Virus record (IMG/VR): IMGVR_UViG_3300025767_000135
Span: 1-22,692 of that record
DNA from: a virus
Strand: one strand, 5' to 3'
Length of the DNA stretch: 22,692 nt
Every line of letters starts with the position of its first letter. Within the stretch, counting starts at the first letter, position 1. The notes beneath the pieces were generated by a model. That model worked only from the letters and a program-made list of their open reading frames with translations, searched no databases and was not told the DNA's origin. Position numbers and translations under genes: made by a program. Below, piece after piece: positions 1 through 5,753 of the stretch.

Positions 1-348
1 ATTGAAATAATAACTACAGAACTGGCGGAGTTTGATAAAAATAACCAATCAAGATGGTTCTTACCAGATGAATATAAAACAATTGATGTAACAGATTATG
101 TAAAAAAATTATGTTACACAGAACAGGAACTAATAAGGGTTGATGAAGAATTAACAGAATTCTCAAAACGTGATATGATTATGCTATTACGATATATGAT
201 TTATTTAGTGGATTATATGCGAGAAAATAAAATAGTATGGGGCGTTGGCCGTGGAAGTAGTGTAGCAAGTTATGTGTTATACCTGATCGGAATACATAAG
301 ATAAATAGTATTCACTATGATCTAGACTGGAAAGAGTTCCTTAGATAA
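1..348 (+). CDS. DNA polymerase III alpha (DnaE)-like protein, C-terminal part
   Basis: The open frame enters from the left edge and ends at the TAA at 346-348, so only the last 115 residues are seen. Near the end is the run GVGRGSSVASYVLYLIGIHKI, followed by a tail ending WKEFLR. It resembles the GRGSAAGSLVAYLLGIT.I.P..Y.L.FERFL region of bacterial DnaE, where the catalytic palm begins. In DnaE the palm and fingers continue for hundreds of residues after this point; here the protein stops about 25 residues after the motif. It therefore cannot be a complete polymerase and may be a polymerase-derived fragment with another role. I recall similar short DnaE-like proteins in T4-like marine phages. 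The start and N-terminal domain lie outside the window. The family link is fairly sure; the function is unknown. Confidence 0.7.
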   Translation: MEIITTELAEFDKNNQSRWFLPDEYKTIDVTDYVKKLCYTEQELIRVDEELTEFSKRDMIMLLRYMIYLVDYMRENKIVWGVGRGSSVASYVLYLIGIHKINSIHYDLDWKEFLR

Positions 349-361
349 AAAAGGCGAAGGT

Positions 362-787
362 ATGAAAAATTATAAGAGTATGCGAGGTGTTAATATTGAT
401 ATTGGCAAATTGTTAGCACAACAAGATAAAAATATAACAGTAGGTAATACTGCTTCTAATGCACGTGGTGATAAACTTGGTCGTGCAGGAAGAGTTATGA
501 AAAGTGCTGACGAAATAGCAAGAGAACATTATAATAGAAATAATCCAAATGCAGTTAAAGCAGCAAGTATCAAGTTAGATGATACACCAAAACCTAAAAC
601 GTCAGATAAACCAATGGAAGACGATTGGGATGAGCCTGTAATTCAAGAGACTAGCCCGGGACCGGTACCAAAACCTTTCTCCGAACCAGTAGAAGAAAAT
701 ACTGACCCAGAATGGTTAGAAGATGCTGATGGCAATTTTGTAAAAGCAGATGAATTAACGAAAAACAAATCTAAAAAATCAAAATGA
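362..787 (+). CDS. Conserved hypothetical phage protein, acidic C-terminal half
   Basis: A 141-residue protein that starts 13 bases after the upstream stop, with a purine-rich AAGGCGAAGG just before the ATG. The N-terminal third (SMRGVNIDIGKLLAQQ, then NARGDKLGRAGRVMK) is polar and looks conserved. I recall proteins with the same SMRG...NARGD...G layout in T4-like marine myoviruses, without a known role. Residues 70-120 are rich in Pro, Glu and Asp and probably disordered. The end is lysine-rich (KNKSKKSK). There is no membrane segment, signal peptide or catalytic motif. It lies in a tight plus-strand run with the GroES-like gene (10 bases to the next start), so the two are probably co-transcribed. 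No function is assigned. Confidence 0.75.
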   Translation: MKNYKSMRGVNIDIGKLLAQQDKNITVGNTASNARGDKLGRAGRVMKSADEIAREHYNRNNPNAVKAASIKLDDTPKPKTSDKPMEDDWDEPVIQETSPGPVPKPFSEPVEENTDPEWLEDADGNFVKADELTKNKSKKSK

Positions 788-797
788 GGAATTAATA

Positions 798-1130
798 ATG
801 AAAACGTTATCTCCAATTGGAAATAAAATTATTCTTACTAATATGGACACAGGATTTAAAAAATTAAATGGAATTATCCATTTAGATGATAGTACCGCAG
901 AATCAGGTGATAGAGGCATTAGGCCACGATGGGCGGAAGTTTATGCAGTAGGACCAGAACAGAATGATGTGAAGGTTGGTGATTGGGTGCTAATGCAACA
1001 CGGTAGATGGTCACAGGGACAAGACCTGAGACTTGCTGATGATACAAGTATTCGCTTTTGGTTAGGTGATCCAGACGGCATTTTGGGTGTGAGTGATAAC
1101 GGGAGACCGCCTGAGATCCAAGTGGCGTGA
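798..1130 (+). CDS. GroES-like co-chaperonin (T4 gp31-type)
   Basis: A 110-residue protein with GAGG 8 bases before the ATG. The opening LSPIGNKIILTNMD matches the first strand of GroES-fold proteins (L.P.GD.V...). A variable loop with GIIHLDD follows. Residues 45-72 (WAEVYAVGPEQNDVKVGDWV) match the GroES pattern V.AVG.......VKVGD.V. GroES caps the GroEL chamber; T4 gp31 replaces host GroES so that the large capsid protein can fold. By analogy this protein would work with host GroEL in the cytoplasm. The mobile loop (residues 18-35, GFKKLNGIIHLDDSTAES) has the GII hydrophobic triplet typical of the GroEL contact. The C-terminal 25 residues are not typical of GroES. Its last bases overlap the next gene's GTG start by 4 nt. 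Confidence 0.65.
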   Translation: MKTLSPIGNKIILTNMDTGFKKLNGIIHLDDSTAESGDRGIRPRWAEVYAVGPEQNDVKVGDWVLMQHGRWSQGQDLRLADDTSIRFWLGDPDGILGVSDNGRPPEIQVA

Positions 1131-1843
1131 TAGATGTATTCTATCTTACTTACCAGGATGATTATTCAGATAACAATTTAAACAGAATATTATCTAAGGT
1201 TGGCAAGAACCAGCGAGTTATTAATACTGCTGATATCGAAGGAGTATATGCTGCACACCGTGCTTGCGCAGAACAAAGTCTAACTGAAAACTTTTATGTT
1301 GTAGATGGCGATGCTTGGATAATTGATGATTTTGATTTTTCATATATACCATCAGATAGTATAGATGTATATCCTGCGGTACCACAGACGCAATGTACGC
1401 ACGTTTGGAGAGCATTAAACCCTGCTACTGGCGAACTTGCTGGTTATGGCGGAGTTAAATTATTTAATCGTAATTCATTCTTTGTTAAAAGTTCCACAAA
1501 AATAGTTGATGTGACTACTGGTGTGGCTAAACTTGGCTTTCCATATTATCGTATAGATATACCTTCAAATGAAACTAGATTTGCAACGACTCCATTTAAT
1601 GCATGGAAAGGTGCGTTTAGAGAATGCGCTAAACTAGCAAGTGGTGTTGCTACAGATGAAATAGAAAAAAGACTTGACTTATGGAAGAATCCACTGTATA
1701 TTGATTATCATAAGTTCATTTCCATTGGTGCGAAAATGGGCGAAGAGTACGGTAGAATATATCAAGGTAATAAAGATAAACTAGAAAAGATAAACGATTT
1801 TACTTGGCTTCAAAAACAATTTGAAAATTTAGATAATGTGTAA
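1127..1843 (+). CDS. Glycosyltransferase-like protein (GT-A type, DGD motif)
   Basis: A 238-residue protein starting at GTG 1127, overlapping the upstream stop by 4 nt, which suggests translational coupling. The beginning IDVFYLTYQDD and residues 56-62 (FYVVDGD) look like the first strand and the DxD metal and nucleotide-sugar site of GT-A glycosyltransferases. The phrase HVWRALNP...GYGGVKLF (about residues 92-112) is one I recall from a conserved family of glycosyltransferase-like proteins in marine T4-like phages. There is no signal peptide or membrane segment, so it should act in the cytoplasm. The acceptor is unknown: phage DNA, virion protein and host surface polymer are all possible. 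It overlaps a second glycosyltransferase-like gene by 8 nt, so the two probably act in the same pathway. Confidence 0.65.
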   Translation: MIDVFYLTYQDDYSDNNLNRILSKVGKNQRVINTADIEGVYAAHRACAEQSLTENFYVVDGDAWIIDDFDFSYIPSDSIDVYPAVPQTQCTHVWRALNPATGELAGYGGVKLFNRNSFFVKSSTKIVDVTTGVAKLGFPYYRIDIPSNETRFATTPFNAWKGAFRECAKLASGVATDEIEKRLDLWKNPLYIDYHKFISIGAKMGEEYGRIYQGNKDKLEKINDFTWLQKQFENLDNV

Positions 1844-2720
1844 CTCAATTTATATCATAGCATATCATGGAACCGATCTTGAAACTAGACAAATACGAAG
1901 TGACAACCACAACAAGCAAATCGAATTTTGGCTTGACTATGACAGTGAGATTATTATTCGTATCTTGGCTCAAGACTTTAGTGCAAACGAGTATTGGGAT
2001 CATCCTCGTATTGAATACATTGATAGGCTTGATATTCCTATTCCGCCTGCTGGTGCCAGAAATGTTCTACTCAATCATTTTTATAATGGAAATGAAGACT
2101 GGGCTATATTTGCAGATTCGGATGCTATTCTCAATTTACATCCAAACTTTGTTCATACCCATATTAATATTTGCGATATTCTACGCAAATTCCCTGATAA
2201 CTTTAAAGACGTGGATCTTTTCTGGCCTCACTGGGATGGTCGTCCGGGCGATGGGGCTTTCTATGATAAGTTTAATAATGTTGACCCTGCTTATAAAGAT
2301 ATTCATTGGGATACTGAGTTATGTTTTGACCGCAAATTTGGTAGTATGAAGGGAACACTATTCTTCTTAAAGAATAATGACAAGCGTATAATGATGGATA
2401 CCAACTTCAATGGTAATAGTCAAATTATTCCAGGTGAAGATGATGAATTTGCAGTTGCTATGGCGATGAACCATTGCAATACATACATTCTCCGAAATAT
2501 AATGCTAAAAGAATTTACAGCAGGATCTACACACGCTGGCGAACAATCAACACGCAAAGCACAAATGCTCAAAGGTGATGACATTATCAAAGAAAAATAT
2601 AATCTACCTGATGAAAGAGCAAAGTGGTACAAGACCGTGAAACAAAATGGTTTTGGTATGCAACGGCGTGTGACAGTTCCGCTTAATAAAGATGTAGAAG
2701 AAAGTTTGTTTAGTTGGTAG
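1836..2720 (+). CDS. Glycosyltransferase-like protein (FADSDA motif)
   Basis: A 294-residue protein whose ATG lies 8 nt inside the preceding gene. Residues 89-97 (WAIFADSDA) form a hydrophobic strand ending in a DSD triad (94-96), the usual position of the GT-A metal-binding DxD. A second acidic cluster, GEDDEFA (200-206), could supply a catalytic base. An AGARN motif at 72-76 precedes the DxD region, as in family-2-like transferases where it contacts the nucleotide. It has no membrane segment or signal. This is a different protein from its neighbour rather than a copy. Together they may add two sugars in sequence to one acceptor, but that is inference. The fold call is moderately sure; substrate unknown. 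Confidence 0.55.
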   Translation: MCNSIYIIAYHGTDLETRQIRSDNHNKQIEFWLDYDSEIIIRILAQDFSANEYWDHPRIEYIDRLDIPIPPAGARNVLLNHFYNGNEDWAIFADSDAILNLHPNFVHTHINICDILRKFPDNFKDVDLFWPHWDGRPGDGAFYDKFNNVDPAYKDIHWDTELCFDRKFGSMKGTLFFLKNNDKRIMMDTNFNGNSQIIPGEDDEFAVAMAMNHCNTYILRNIMLKEFTAGSTHAGEQSTRKAQMLKGDDIIKEKYNLPDERAKWYKTVKQNGFGMQRRVTVPLNKDVEESLFSW

Positions 2721-2768
2721 CATGAGTGAAGAAAAATTATTAATATCAAAAAAAGATAACGAATCTAC

Positions 2769-2797
2769 TTGACATATAGAACGAATCATTGTATAAC
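2769..2797 (+). promoter_or_regulatory. Sigma70-type early promoter 1
   Basis: TTGACA at 2769-2774, a 17-base spacer, then TATAAC at 2792-2797. The spacer contains GAATCA. It lies 27 bases before the ATG of the 55-residue gene at 2825. It is a full -35 match with optimal spacing, as expected for a phage early promoter read by host RNA polymerase. Confidence 0.8.
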
Positions 2798-2824
2798 ATA
2801 ATAGTAATAACAATGAGGACTATC

Positions 2825-2992
2825 ATGAACGAAGTATTACAAGATATCGAAACACTTCAAAACGCAATCATTAACTTGACAGAAGGTGCAAGCGATGAAA
2901 AGCGTATGGCAATTTATACATTAGAATGTATGTTAAATGAAAAGCAAAATTCATTAAATGAATTCGAAGCAGAGTATGCTCCAAATGAGTAA
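2825..2992 (+). CDS. Small acidic helical protein, unknown
   Basis: A 55-residue protein. The frame is open further upstream to an ATG at 2789, but that ATG lies inside the promoter. The ATG at 2825 has AATGAGG a few bases before it and follows the predicted transcription start, so it is chosen. The sequence (starting MNEVLQDIETLQNAI) has heptad-like Leu/Ile spacing and many Glu, and probably forms a two-helix bundle or a coiled coil. The stop overlaps the start of the next small gene (ATGAGTAA). No family is recognised. Its own strong promoter points to immediate-early expression, as for many T4 host-takeover peptides. Confidence 0.65.
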   Translation: MNEVLQDIETLQNAIINLTEGASDEKRMAIYTLECMLNEKQNSLNEFEAEYAPNE

Positions 2993-3116
2993 GCGTGAAA
3001 AACTTGATGAATTTATTTGCTATGTTATGGTCAGTGTATTTGCATTGGGCTGGATGGACTTTGGGCAGGGAACCGAATACACATGGTGGAATTTAATTAA
3101 CTATTTTGGAAATTAA
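2985..3116 (+). CDS. Very small membrane-associated protein, unknown
   Basis: A 43-residue frame overlapping the upstream stop by 8 nt (ATGAGTAA), a coupling pattern seen elsewhere in this window. After a charged start (MSKREKLDEF) comes a hydrophobic stretch, ICYVMVSVFALGWMDFG (residues 11-27), that could span or lie in a membrane, then an aromatic tail (YTWWNLINYFGN). The next promoter begins 3 bases after its stop. There is no known homology. The coupling, the composition and the tight packing support a real gene. Confidence 0.5.
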   Translation: MSKREKLDEFICYVMVSVFALGWMDFGQGTEYTWWNLINYFGN

Positions 3117-3119
3117 AGG

Positions 3120-3148
3120 TTGACAATCTAGAATCAATATGCTATAAC
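3120..3148 (+). promoter_or_regulatory. Sigma70-type early promoter 2
   Basis: TTGACA at 3120-3125, 17 bases, TATAAC at 3143-3148, with TGC just before the -10 (extended -10). GAATCA occurs in the spacer. It serves the gene at 3177 with a short leader of about 20 nt. Confidence 0.8.
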
Positions 3149-3176
3149 TTGTATATAAGATAAAAAGGAACACACG

Positions 3177-3416
3177 ATGTCAGATGCAAAAATGGTTTGG
3201 GACGAATCAAACAAGGTTAATGCTGGAACTGCTCAAGGCCAACAATCACTTATGGTTGAAATGGATATGTTGGCTTGGAAAGCGAATACTCCCTGGCCTA
3301 AGGGAACCACACTTAAAGATATTATTCATGCATATGCAGAATCACGTGGTTGGACACAAGAAGGTTTTACAGGAATGGAAATTTATGATCCCTTTTGGGA
3401 TTGGCAAGAAGATTAA
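3177..3416 (+). CDS. Hypothetical 79-residue protein
   Basis: Starts at an ATG with AAAAGGA 8 bases upstream and a strong early promoter at 3120-3148. The product is acidic and Trp-rich, ending in YDPFWDWQED. The middle (TLKDIIHAYAESRGW) looks like one amphipathic helix. It has no membrane segment and no recognised family. It is the last coding sequence before the Arg tRNA, 6 bases downstream, so gene and tRNA are probably on one transcript. Confidence 0.7.
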   Translation: MSDAKMVWDESNKVNAGTAQGQQSLMVEMDMLAWKANTPWPKGTTLKDIIHAYAESRGWTQEGFTGMEIYDPFWDWQED

Positions 3417-3422
3417 TAGTGT

Positions 3423-3499
3423 GGTTCCTTAGCTCAGCTGGATAGAGCAACTGCCTTCTAAGCAGTAGGTCATAGGTTCGAATCCTATAGGGACCGCCA
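3423..3499 (+). tRNA. tRNA-Arg (anticodon TCT)
   Basis: A full cloverleaf can be drawn. The acceptor GGTTCCT pairs with AGGGACC (one G-T), D stem GCTC/GAGC, anticodon arm ACTGC-CTTCTAA-GCAGT, T arm ATAGG-TTCGAAT-CCTAT, and an encoded CCA at 3497-3499. The anticodon TCT (3457-3459) reads AGA, a codon this phage uses often. Confidence 0.93.
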
Positions 3500-3519
3500 A
3501 ATTAAATAAGGAGAAGAAA

Positions 3520-3882
3520 ATGAAACCCTCTAATAAGCCCATTGGCTGGGCAAACACTCTGACAACTCTTTTTACACTACCTAAAGAAATGTGGGATAGT
3601 GTAATGACAGTTGAAAAATCGCCACTACGCAATTTAGATCCAATGGTAGGACATATGGTATTTCAGTCCCTATTCTTTATTTGGAGTGGCATATTCGCAG
3701 TAATGGTGGGTAGTATGTTTGCTTTTGGTATTAGTGCAGCGTTTCATATTTTTTTAATTAGTGGCATTACAATTACTGCAGTTACATTTCGTCAAGCAGA
3801 AAAAAATCCTGGGTCACTAAACAAATTATTACAGTCTGGTCGTAAGTATACCGGACGTGGCAATGGAGGCGAACATGAGTGA
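3520..3882 (+). CDS. Small protein with two predicted membrane segments
   Basis: A 120-residue protein with AAGGAG 8 bases before the ATG. Residues 46-66 (MVFQSLFFIWSGIFAVMVGS) and 68-90 (AFGISAAFHIFLISGITITAV) are two hydrophobic helices with a very short turn between them. A polar N-terminal part of about 45 residues and a basic C-tail (RKYTGRG) flank them, which suggests both ends lie in the cytoplasm. It overlaps the next gene by 8 nt. It could act on the host inner membrane, but nothing identifies the role. It sits between the Arg and Leu tRNA genes. Confidence 0.7.
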   Translation: MKPSNKPIGWANTLTTLFTLPKEMWDSVMTVEKSPLRNLDPMVGHMVFQSLFFIWSGIFAVMVGSMFAFGISAAFHIFLISGITITAVTFRQAEKNPGSLNKLLQSGRKYTGRGNGGEHE

Positions 3883-4135
3883 AGATAAATTTGAAATTCA
3901 TCGACCACACAAAATGCTTGATTGGTTAGAAGGTGAAGTTACTGAATGGGCATTTGGATTAATTCAGGAACACTTTGGTGTAGATTCACCTGATGAATTG
4001 GAACGTGAGCAAATTGATGAAGTTGTTGAACAATGGAGCGAAATGCTTGATATGTCAGGTGGTGATTGGTTGGCGATGGGTCTAAGGAATGCCATTAGTC
4101 AATGGGAAAATGAACACGATGATTATATCATCTAA
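3875..4135 (+). CDS. Hypothetical acidic 86-residue protein
   Basis: The frame is open from an ATG at 3857, but GGAGG at 3865-3869 lies 5 bases before the ATG at 3875, so that start is chosen. It gives the same ATGAGTGA overlap with the upstream stop as seen in other pairs here. The protein (MSEDKFEIHRPHKMLDW...) is acidic and mostly helical, with many Trp and Glu and no membrane segment. No family is recognised. The Leu tRNA begins 9 bases after its stop. Confidence 0.7.
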   Translation: MSEDKFEIHRPHKMLDWLEGEVTEWAFGLIQEHFGVDSPDELEREQIDEVVEQWSEMLDMSGGDWLAMGLRNAISQWENEHDDYII

Positions 4136-4144
4136 TTGAAATAT

Positions 4145-4230
4145 GCTCGTATGGCGGAATCGGTAGACGCGCCAGACTTAAAATCTGTTGCCCTTGAGGC
4201 GTCCCGGTTCAAGTCCGGGTACGAGTACCA
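4145..4230 (+). tRNA. tRNA-Leu (anticodon TAA)
   Basis: A class II tRNA of 86 nt including an encoded CCA. The acceptor GCTCGTA pairs with TACGAGT, the anticodon loop CTTAAAA gives TAA (4179-4181), a long variable arm (TGCCCTTGAGGCGT) follows, and the T arm is CCCGG-TTCAAGT-CCGGG. It reads UUA. One pair at the top of the anticodon stem is a C/T mismatch. Confidence 0.92.
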
Positions 4231-4253
4231 AATATTATTAAGGAGAATACAAT

Positions 4254-4433
4254 ATGGCAGAAGGACCATTTAAAGCAGCATTTGATGCTGATACTACTGG
4301 TGTCATTCGTAGAGAAATTGTTACATATCGTATGAAGAACGGTATAATGGTCAAAGAGGTTGCGTATCGTGATTACTATGCAAGTGGCGACTATCATGAT
4401 TCACAGGCTGCTACTCCTTTAGTAGAAAGATAA
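4254..4433 (+). CDS. Conserved hypothetical 59-residue protein
   Basis: A frame shorter than usual gene-calling limits, with AAGGAG 8 bases before the ATG. The product starts MAEGPFKAAFDADTTG and contains VIRREIVTYRMKNG, then DYYASGDYHDSQAATPLVER. The pattern F.AAFDAD.TG.IRRE, with an ending in TPL, is one I recall from small proteins in other marine T4-like phages, without known function. The predicted fold is a small beta sheet. It is packed between the Leu and Gly tRNA genes (23 and 8 bases away), so it shares their transcript. Confidence 0.65.
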   Translation: MAEGPFKAAFDADTTGVIRREIVTYRMKNGIMVKEVAYRDYYASGDYHDSQAATPLVER

Positions 4434-4441
4434 AATAAACC

Positions 4442-4515
4442 GCGGGTATTGTGTAATGGTAAGACCTCAGATTTCCAATCTGATGATAGGAGTTCGATTC
4501 TCCTTACCCGCTCCA
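4442..4515 (+). tRNA. tRNA-Gly (anticodon TCC)
   Basis: The acceptor GCGGGTA pairs perfectly with TACCCGC. The anticodon arm TCAGA-TTTCCAA-TCTGA gives TCC, reading GGA. The T arm has GTTCGATTC, the discriminator is T, and CCA is encoded at 4513-4515. Confidence 0.93.
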
Positions 4516-4523
4516 GAAATAAC

Positions 4524-4600
4524 GCTCCTGTAGCTTAATTGGTTAAAGCGCCCCGCTCATAACGGGTCGACTCGGGGTTCAAGTCCCTGCGGGAGCACCA
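4524..4600 (+). tRNA. tRNA with CAT anticodon (elongator Met, or Ile2 with lysidine)
   Basis: A full cloverleaf: acceptor GCTCCTG with CGGGAGC (one G-T), D arm with AATTGGTTA, anticodon loop CTCATAA, T arm with GGTTCAAGTCC, discriminator A and encoded CCA. The anticodon CAT is shared by Met tRNAs and by tRNA-Ile2, whose C34 is changed to lysidine by TilS to read AUA. The acceptor begins with a paired G-C, so it is not an initiator tRNA. Sequence alone does not separate Met from Ile2. Confidence 0.9.
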
Positions 4601-4606
4601 AAAATC

Positions 4607-4697
4607 GGAAGTGAGACTTGGTAGTCAGAGGAGTCTTATACGCTCTTTGCGCCAGATTAGCGCCTTTGAGGTGGTTCGAATCCACCCACTTCTACCA
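4607..4697 (+). tRNA. Unusual 91-nt tRNA, predicted anticodon TAT, long variable arm
   Basis: The ends are clearly tRNA: acceptor GGAAGTG pairs with CACTTCT (one G-T), T arm GGTGG-TTCGAAT-CCACC, discriminator A, CCA at 4695-4697. The best anticodon arm is GGAGT-CTTATAC-GCTCT (4630-4646), giving TAT at 4637-4639 with the required T33 and A37. This reads AUA (Ile). But a 17-nt extra arm follows (GCGC/GCGC stem, 4649-4663), a class II feature seen in Leu, Ser and bacterial Tyr tRNAs, not Ile. The D region is only 16 nt, with a tiny GACT-TGGT-AGTC hairpin. A rival arm GCGC-CAGATTA-GCGC (GAT) lacks T33 and would leave a 35-nt D region. The identity is uncertain; it may be a degenerate or special tRNA. 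Confidence 0.7.
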
Positions 4698-4734
4698 AAT
4701 ATTAAAATGAAACAAAAATGGGCAATGAATTAAA

Positions 4735-4938
4735 ATGACAGACTTTGAAGCATTAGAAAGACTATTAGCAGACGAAGTGTATGAACGTGAAAATTTAGAG
4801 GACGATCCATTAAATATTGATGGATGGTTAAACGATATTGATGCCGAAGACGCTACCATTGAAGAAATGATGGAGAACATTGTCAGCGATAAAGAGCACC
4901 GCACCCGTATTCTAAAAATGATTGAATTTTTAGACTAA
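4735..4938 (+). CDS. Hypothetical acidic 67-residue protein
   Basis: The product is very acidic (MTDFEALERLLADEVYERE, then NIDGWLNDIDAEDATIEEMM) and should be all-helical. No clear Shine-Dalgarno is seen; the bases before the ATG are A/T-rich with only a GGGCAATG 15 bases away, so translation may be weak. It lies between the odd TAT tRNA and the Tyr tRNA (11 bases after its stop). Strongly acidic small phage proteins are sometimes DNA mimics or polymerase modifiers, but nothing here shows that. No family is recognised. Confidence 0.6.
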   Translation: MTDFEALERLLADEVYERENLEDDPLNIDGWLNDIDAEDATIEEMMENIVSDKEHRTRILKMIEFLD

Positions 4939-4949
4939 CATAAAATATT

Positions 4950-5033
4950 GGGCGACAGGCCGCAAGGTGTGGCAGGGGACTGTAACTCCCTCGCGGAGAC
5001 GCACGCCTGGTTCGATTCCAGGGTCGCCCACCA
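4950..5033 (+). tRNA. tRNA-Tyr (anticodon GTA)
   Basis: A class II tRNA as expected for bacterial Tyr. The acceptor GGGCGAC pairs perfectly with GTCGCCC. The anticodon loop CTGTAAC gives GTA at 4982-4984, a variable arm follows (CGCGGAGACGC), the T arm has GGTTCGATTCC, the discriminator is A and CCA is encoded at 5031-5033. Confidence 0.93.
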
Positions 5034-5050
5034 AATTAGGATTATAACTT

Positions 5051-5182
5051 ATGAAACTATTACTATCTTTTATTATTATTTCTTTCTTTATGGTGGGCAT
5101 GCCGATCGTTGTTTCAGCAATTGCATATCCAGATAATTGTAAGCAGTCAATTATTATTCCATGTATAGGTTTAGACGAATAA
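5051..5182 (+). CDS. Small exported or membrane protein, unknown
   Basis: A 43-residue frame 17 bases after the Tyr tRNA, with AGGA about 11 bases before the ATG. It begins MKLLLSFIIISFFMVGMPIV, a lysine followed by a long hydrophobic core like an uncleaved or cleaved signal sequence, and then a short polar part with two cysteines (YPDNCKQSIIIPCIGLDE) that could pair in the periplasm. There is no lipobox. Short single-span proteins of this type are common in phage early regions. The next early promoter begins 13 bases after its stop. Confidence 0.5.
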   Translation: MKLLLSFIIISFFMVGMPIVVSAIAYPDNCKQSIIIPCIGLDE

Positions 5183-5195
5183 TTTAAAATAATAC

Positions 5196-5224
5196 TTGAC
5201 AATCTATTTCTATCATGCTATAAA
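5196..5224 (+). promoter_or_regulatory. Sigma70-type early promoter 3
   Basis: TTGACA at 5196-5201, 17 bases, TATAAA at 5219-5224, with TGC before the -10. The upstream context AATACTTGACA is shared with promoters 4 and 5. It lies 31 bases before the gene at 5256. Confidence 0.8.
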
Positions 5225-5255
5225 GTATGTATAGAAACGATAAGAGAGAATCACA

Positions 5256-5498
5256 ATGATCTATTCGATGCTTGAAATCGAAATCCGTAATTCAGTTGAA
5301 AAATCAGAAAACCTCAATGAAGATTATTCAATCAACTGGAATTTCGTAGATGCTGATGCATATGCTGCGTGTCGCTCATTCTGGAAAGACGATGAACAAT
5401 TTTATGAATCATTTGATGAAATTGTCGATATGGTTATTTCAGAACGCAAAGAAGAGGCAGATGCAGAACGTCAATTGTCATTTGATATTGGAGAATAA
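5256..5498 (+). CDS. Hypothetical acidic 80-residue protein
   Basis: ATG preceded by AAGAGAG and by its own early promoter. The product (MIYSMLEIEIRNSVEKSENL, then WNFVDADAYAACRSFW) is acidic and helical, with aromatic residues through the middle. No motif or family is recognised. The Asp tRNA begins 6 bases after its stop, so promoter 3 probably also drives the Asp, Glu and Ser tRNA genes downstream. Confidence 0.7.
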   Translation: MIYSMLEIEIRNSVEKSENLNEDYSINWNFVDADAYAACRSFWKDDEQFYESFDEIVDMVISERKEEADAERQLSFDIGE

Positions 5499-5504
5499 TA
5501 ACAA

Positions 5505-5581
5505 GCGGTTGTAGCTCAGTTGGTTAGAGTATCGGCCTGTCACGCCGAGGGTCGCGGGTTCGAGTCCCGTCAACCGCGCCA
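5505..5581 (+). tRNA. tRNA-Asp (anticodon GTC)
   Basis: The acceptor GCGGTTG pairs perfectly with CAACCGC. The D arm is GCTC-AGTTGGTTA-GAGT, the anticodon loop CTGTCAC gives GTC, the T arm is CGGGTTCGAGTCCCG, the discriminator is G and CCA is encoded at 5579-5581. Confidence 0.95.
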
Positions 5582-5672
5582 TAGTTAAAGGGTTTTGTTC
5601 CCCTTGTAAAACAATTGAGCAAATGGTGCCCAGGATGACCTAAGCAGGTCCAAAAACTGCTTGATGTAATTT
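5582..5672 (+). other. Gene-free spacer with inverted repeats between Asp and Glu tRNAs
   Basis: 91 bases without a usable reading frame. Short inverted repeats are present: GTTTT/AAAAC or, alternatively, AAGGG/CCCTT near 5588-5612, and AAGCAG/CTGCTT around 5642-5662 with GTCCAAAAA in the loop. The loop resembles a Trp (CCA) anticodon loop, but no matching acceptor, D or T arm was found, so it is not called a tRNA. It may be a decayed tRNA or a processed spacer. Confidence 0.3.
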
Positions 5673-5747
5673 GTCCCGTTCGTCTATCGGTTAGGACGTC
5701 AGGTTTTCAACCTGAAAAGAGGGGTTCGATTCCCCTACGGGATGCCA
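5673..5747 (+). tRNA. tRNA-Glu (anticodon TTC)
   Basis: The acceptor GTCCCGT pairs with ACGGGAT (first pair G-T). The anticodon arm CAGGT-TTTCAAC-CTG gives TTC, the T arm is GGGGTTCGATTCCCC, the discriminator is G and CCA is encoded at 5745-5747. The order Glu then Ser, 6 bases apart, implies a shared precursor. Confidence 0.94.
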
Positions 5748-5753
5748 AGATGT

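Noticed and set aside
2722-2772. A 16-codon frame (MSEEKLLISKKDNEST) just after the second glycosyltransferase gene.
   Set aside because: Too short, no ribosome site of its own, and it runs into the -35 box of early promoter 1.
4649-4663. GCGC-CAGATTA-GCGC read as an anticodon arm, giving tRNA-Ile (GAT).
   Set aside because: Position 33 would be A instead of T, and the D region would be 35 nt; the TAT arm at 4630-4646 fits better.
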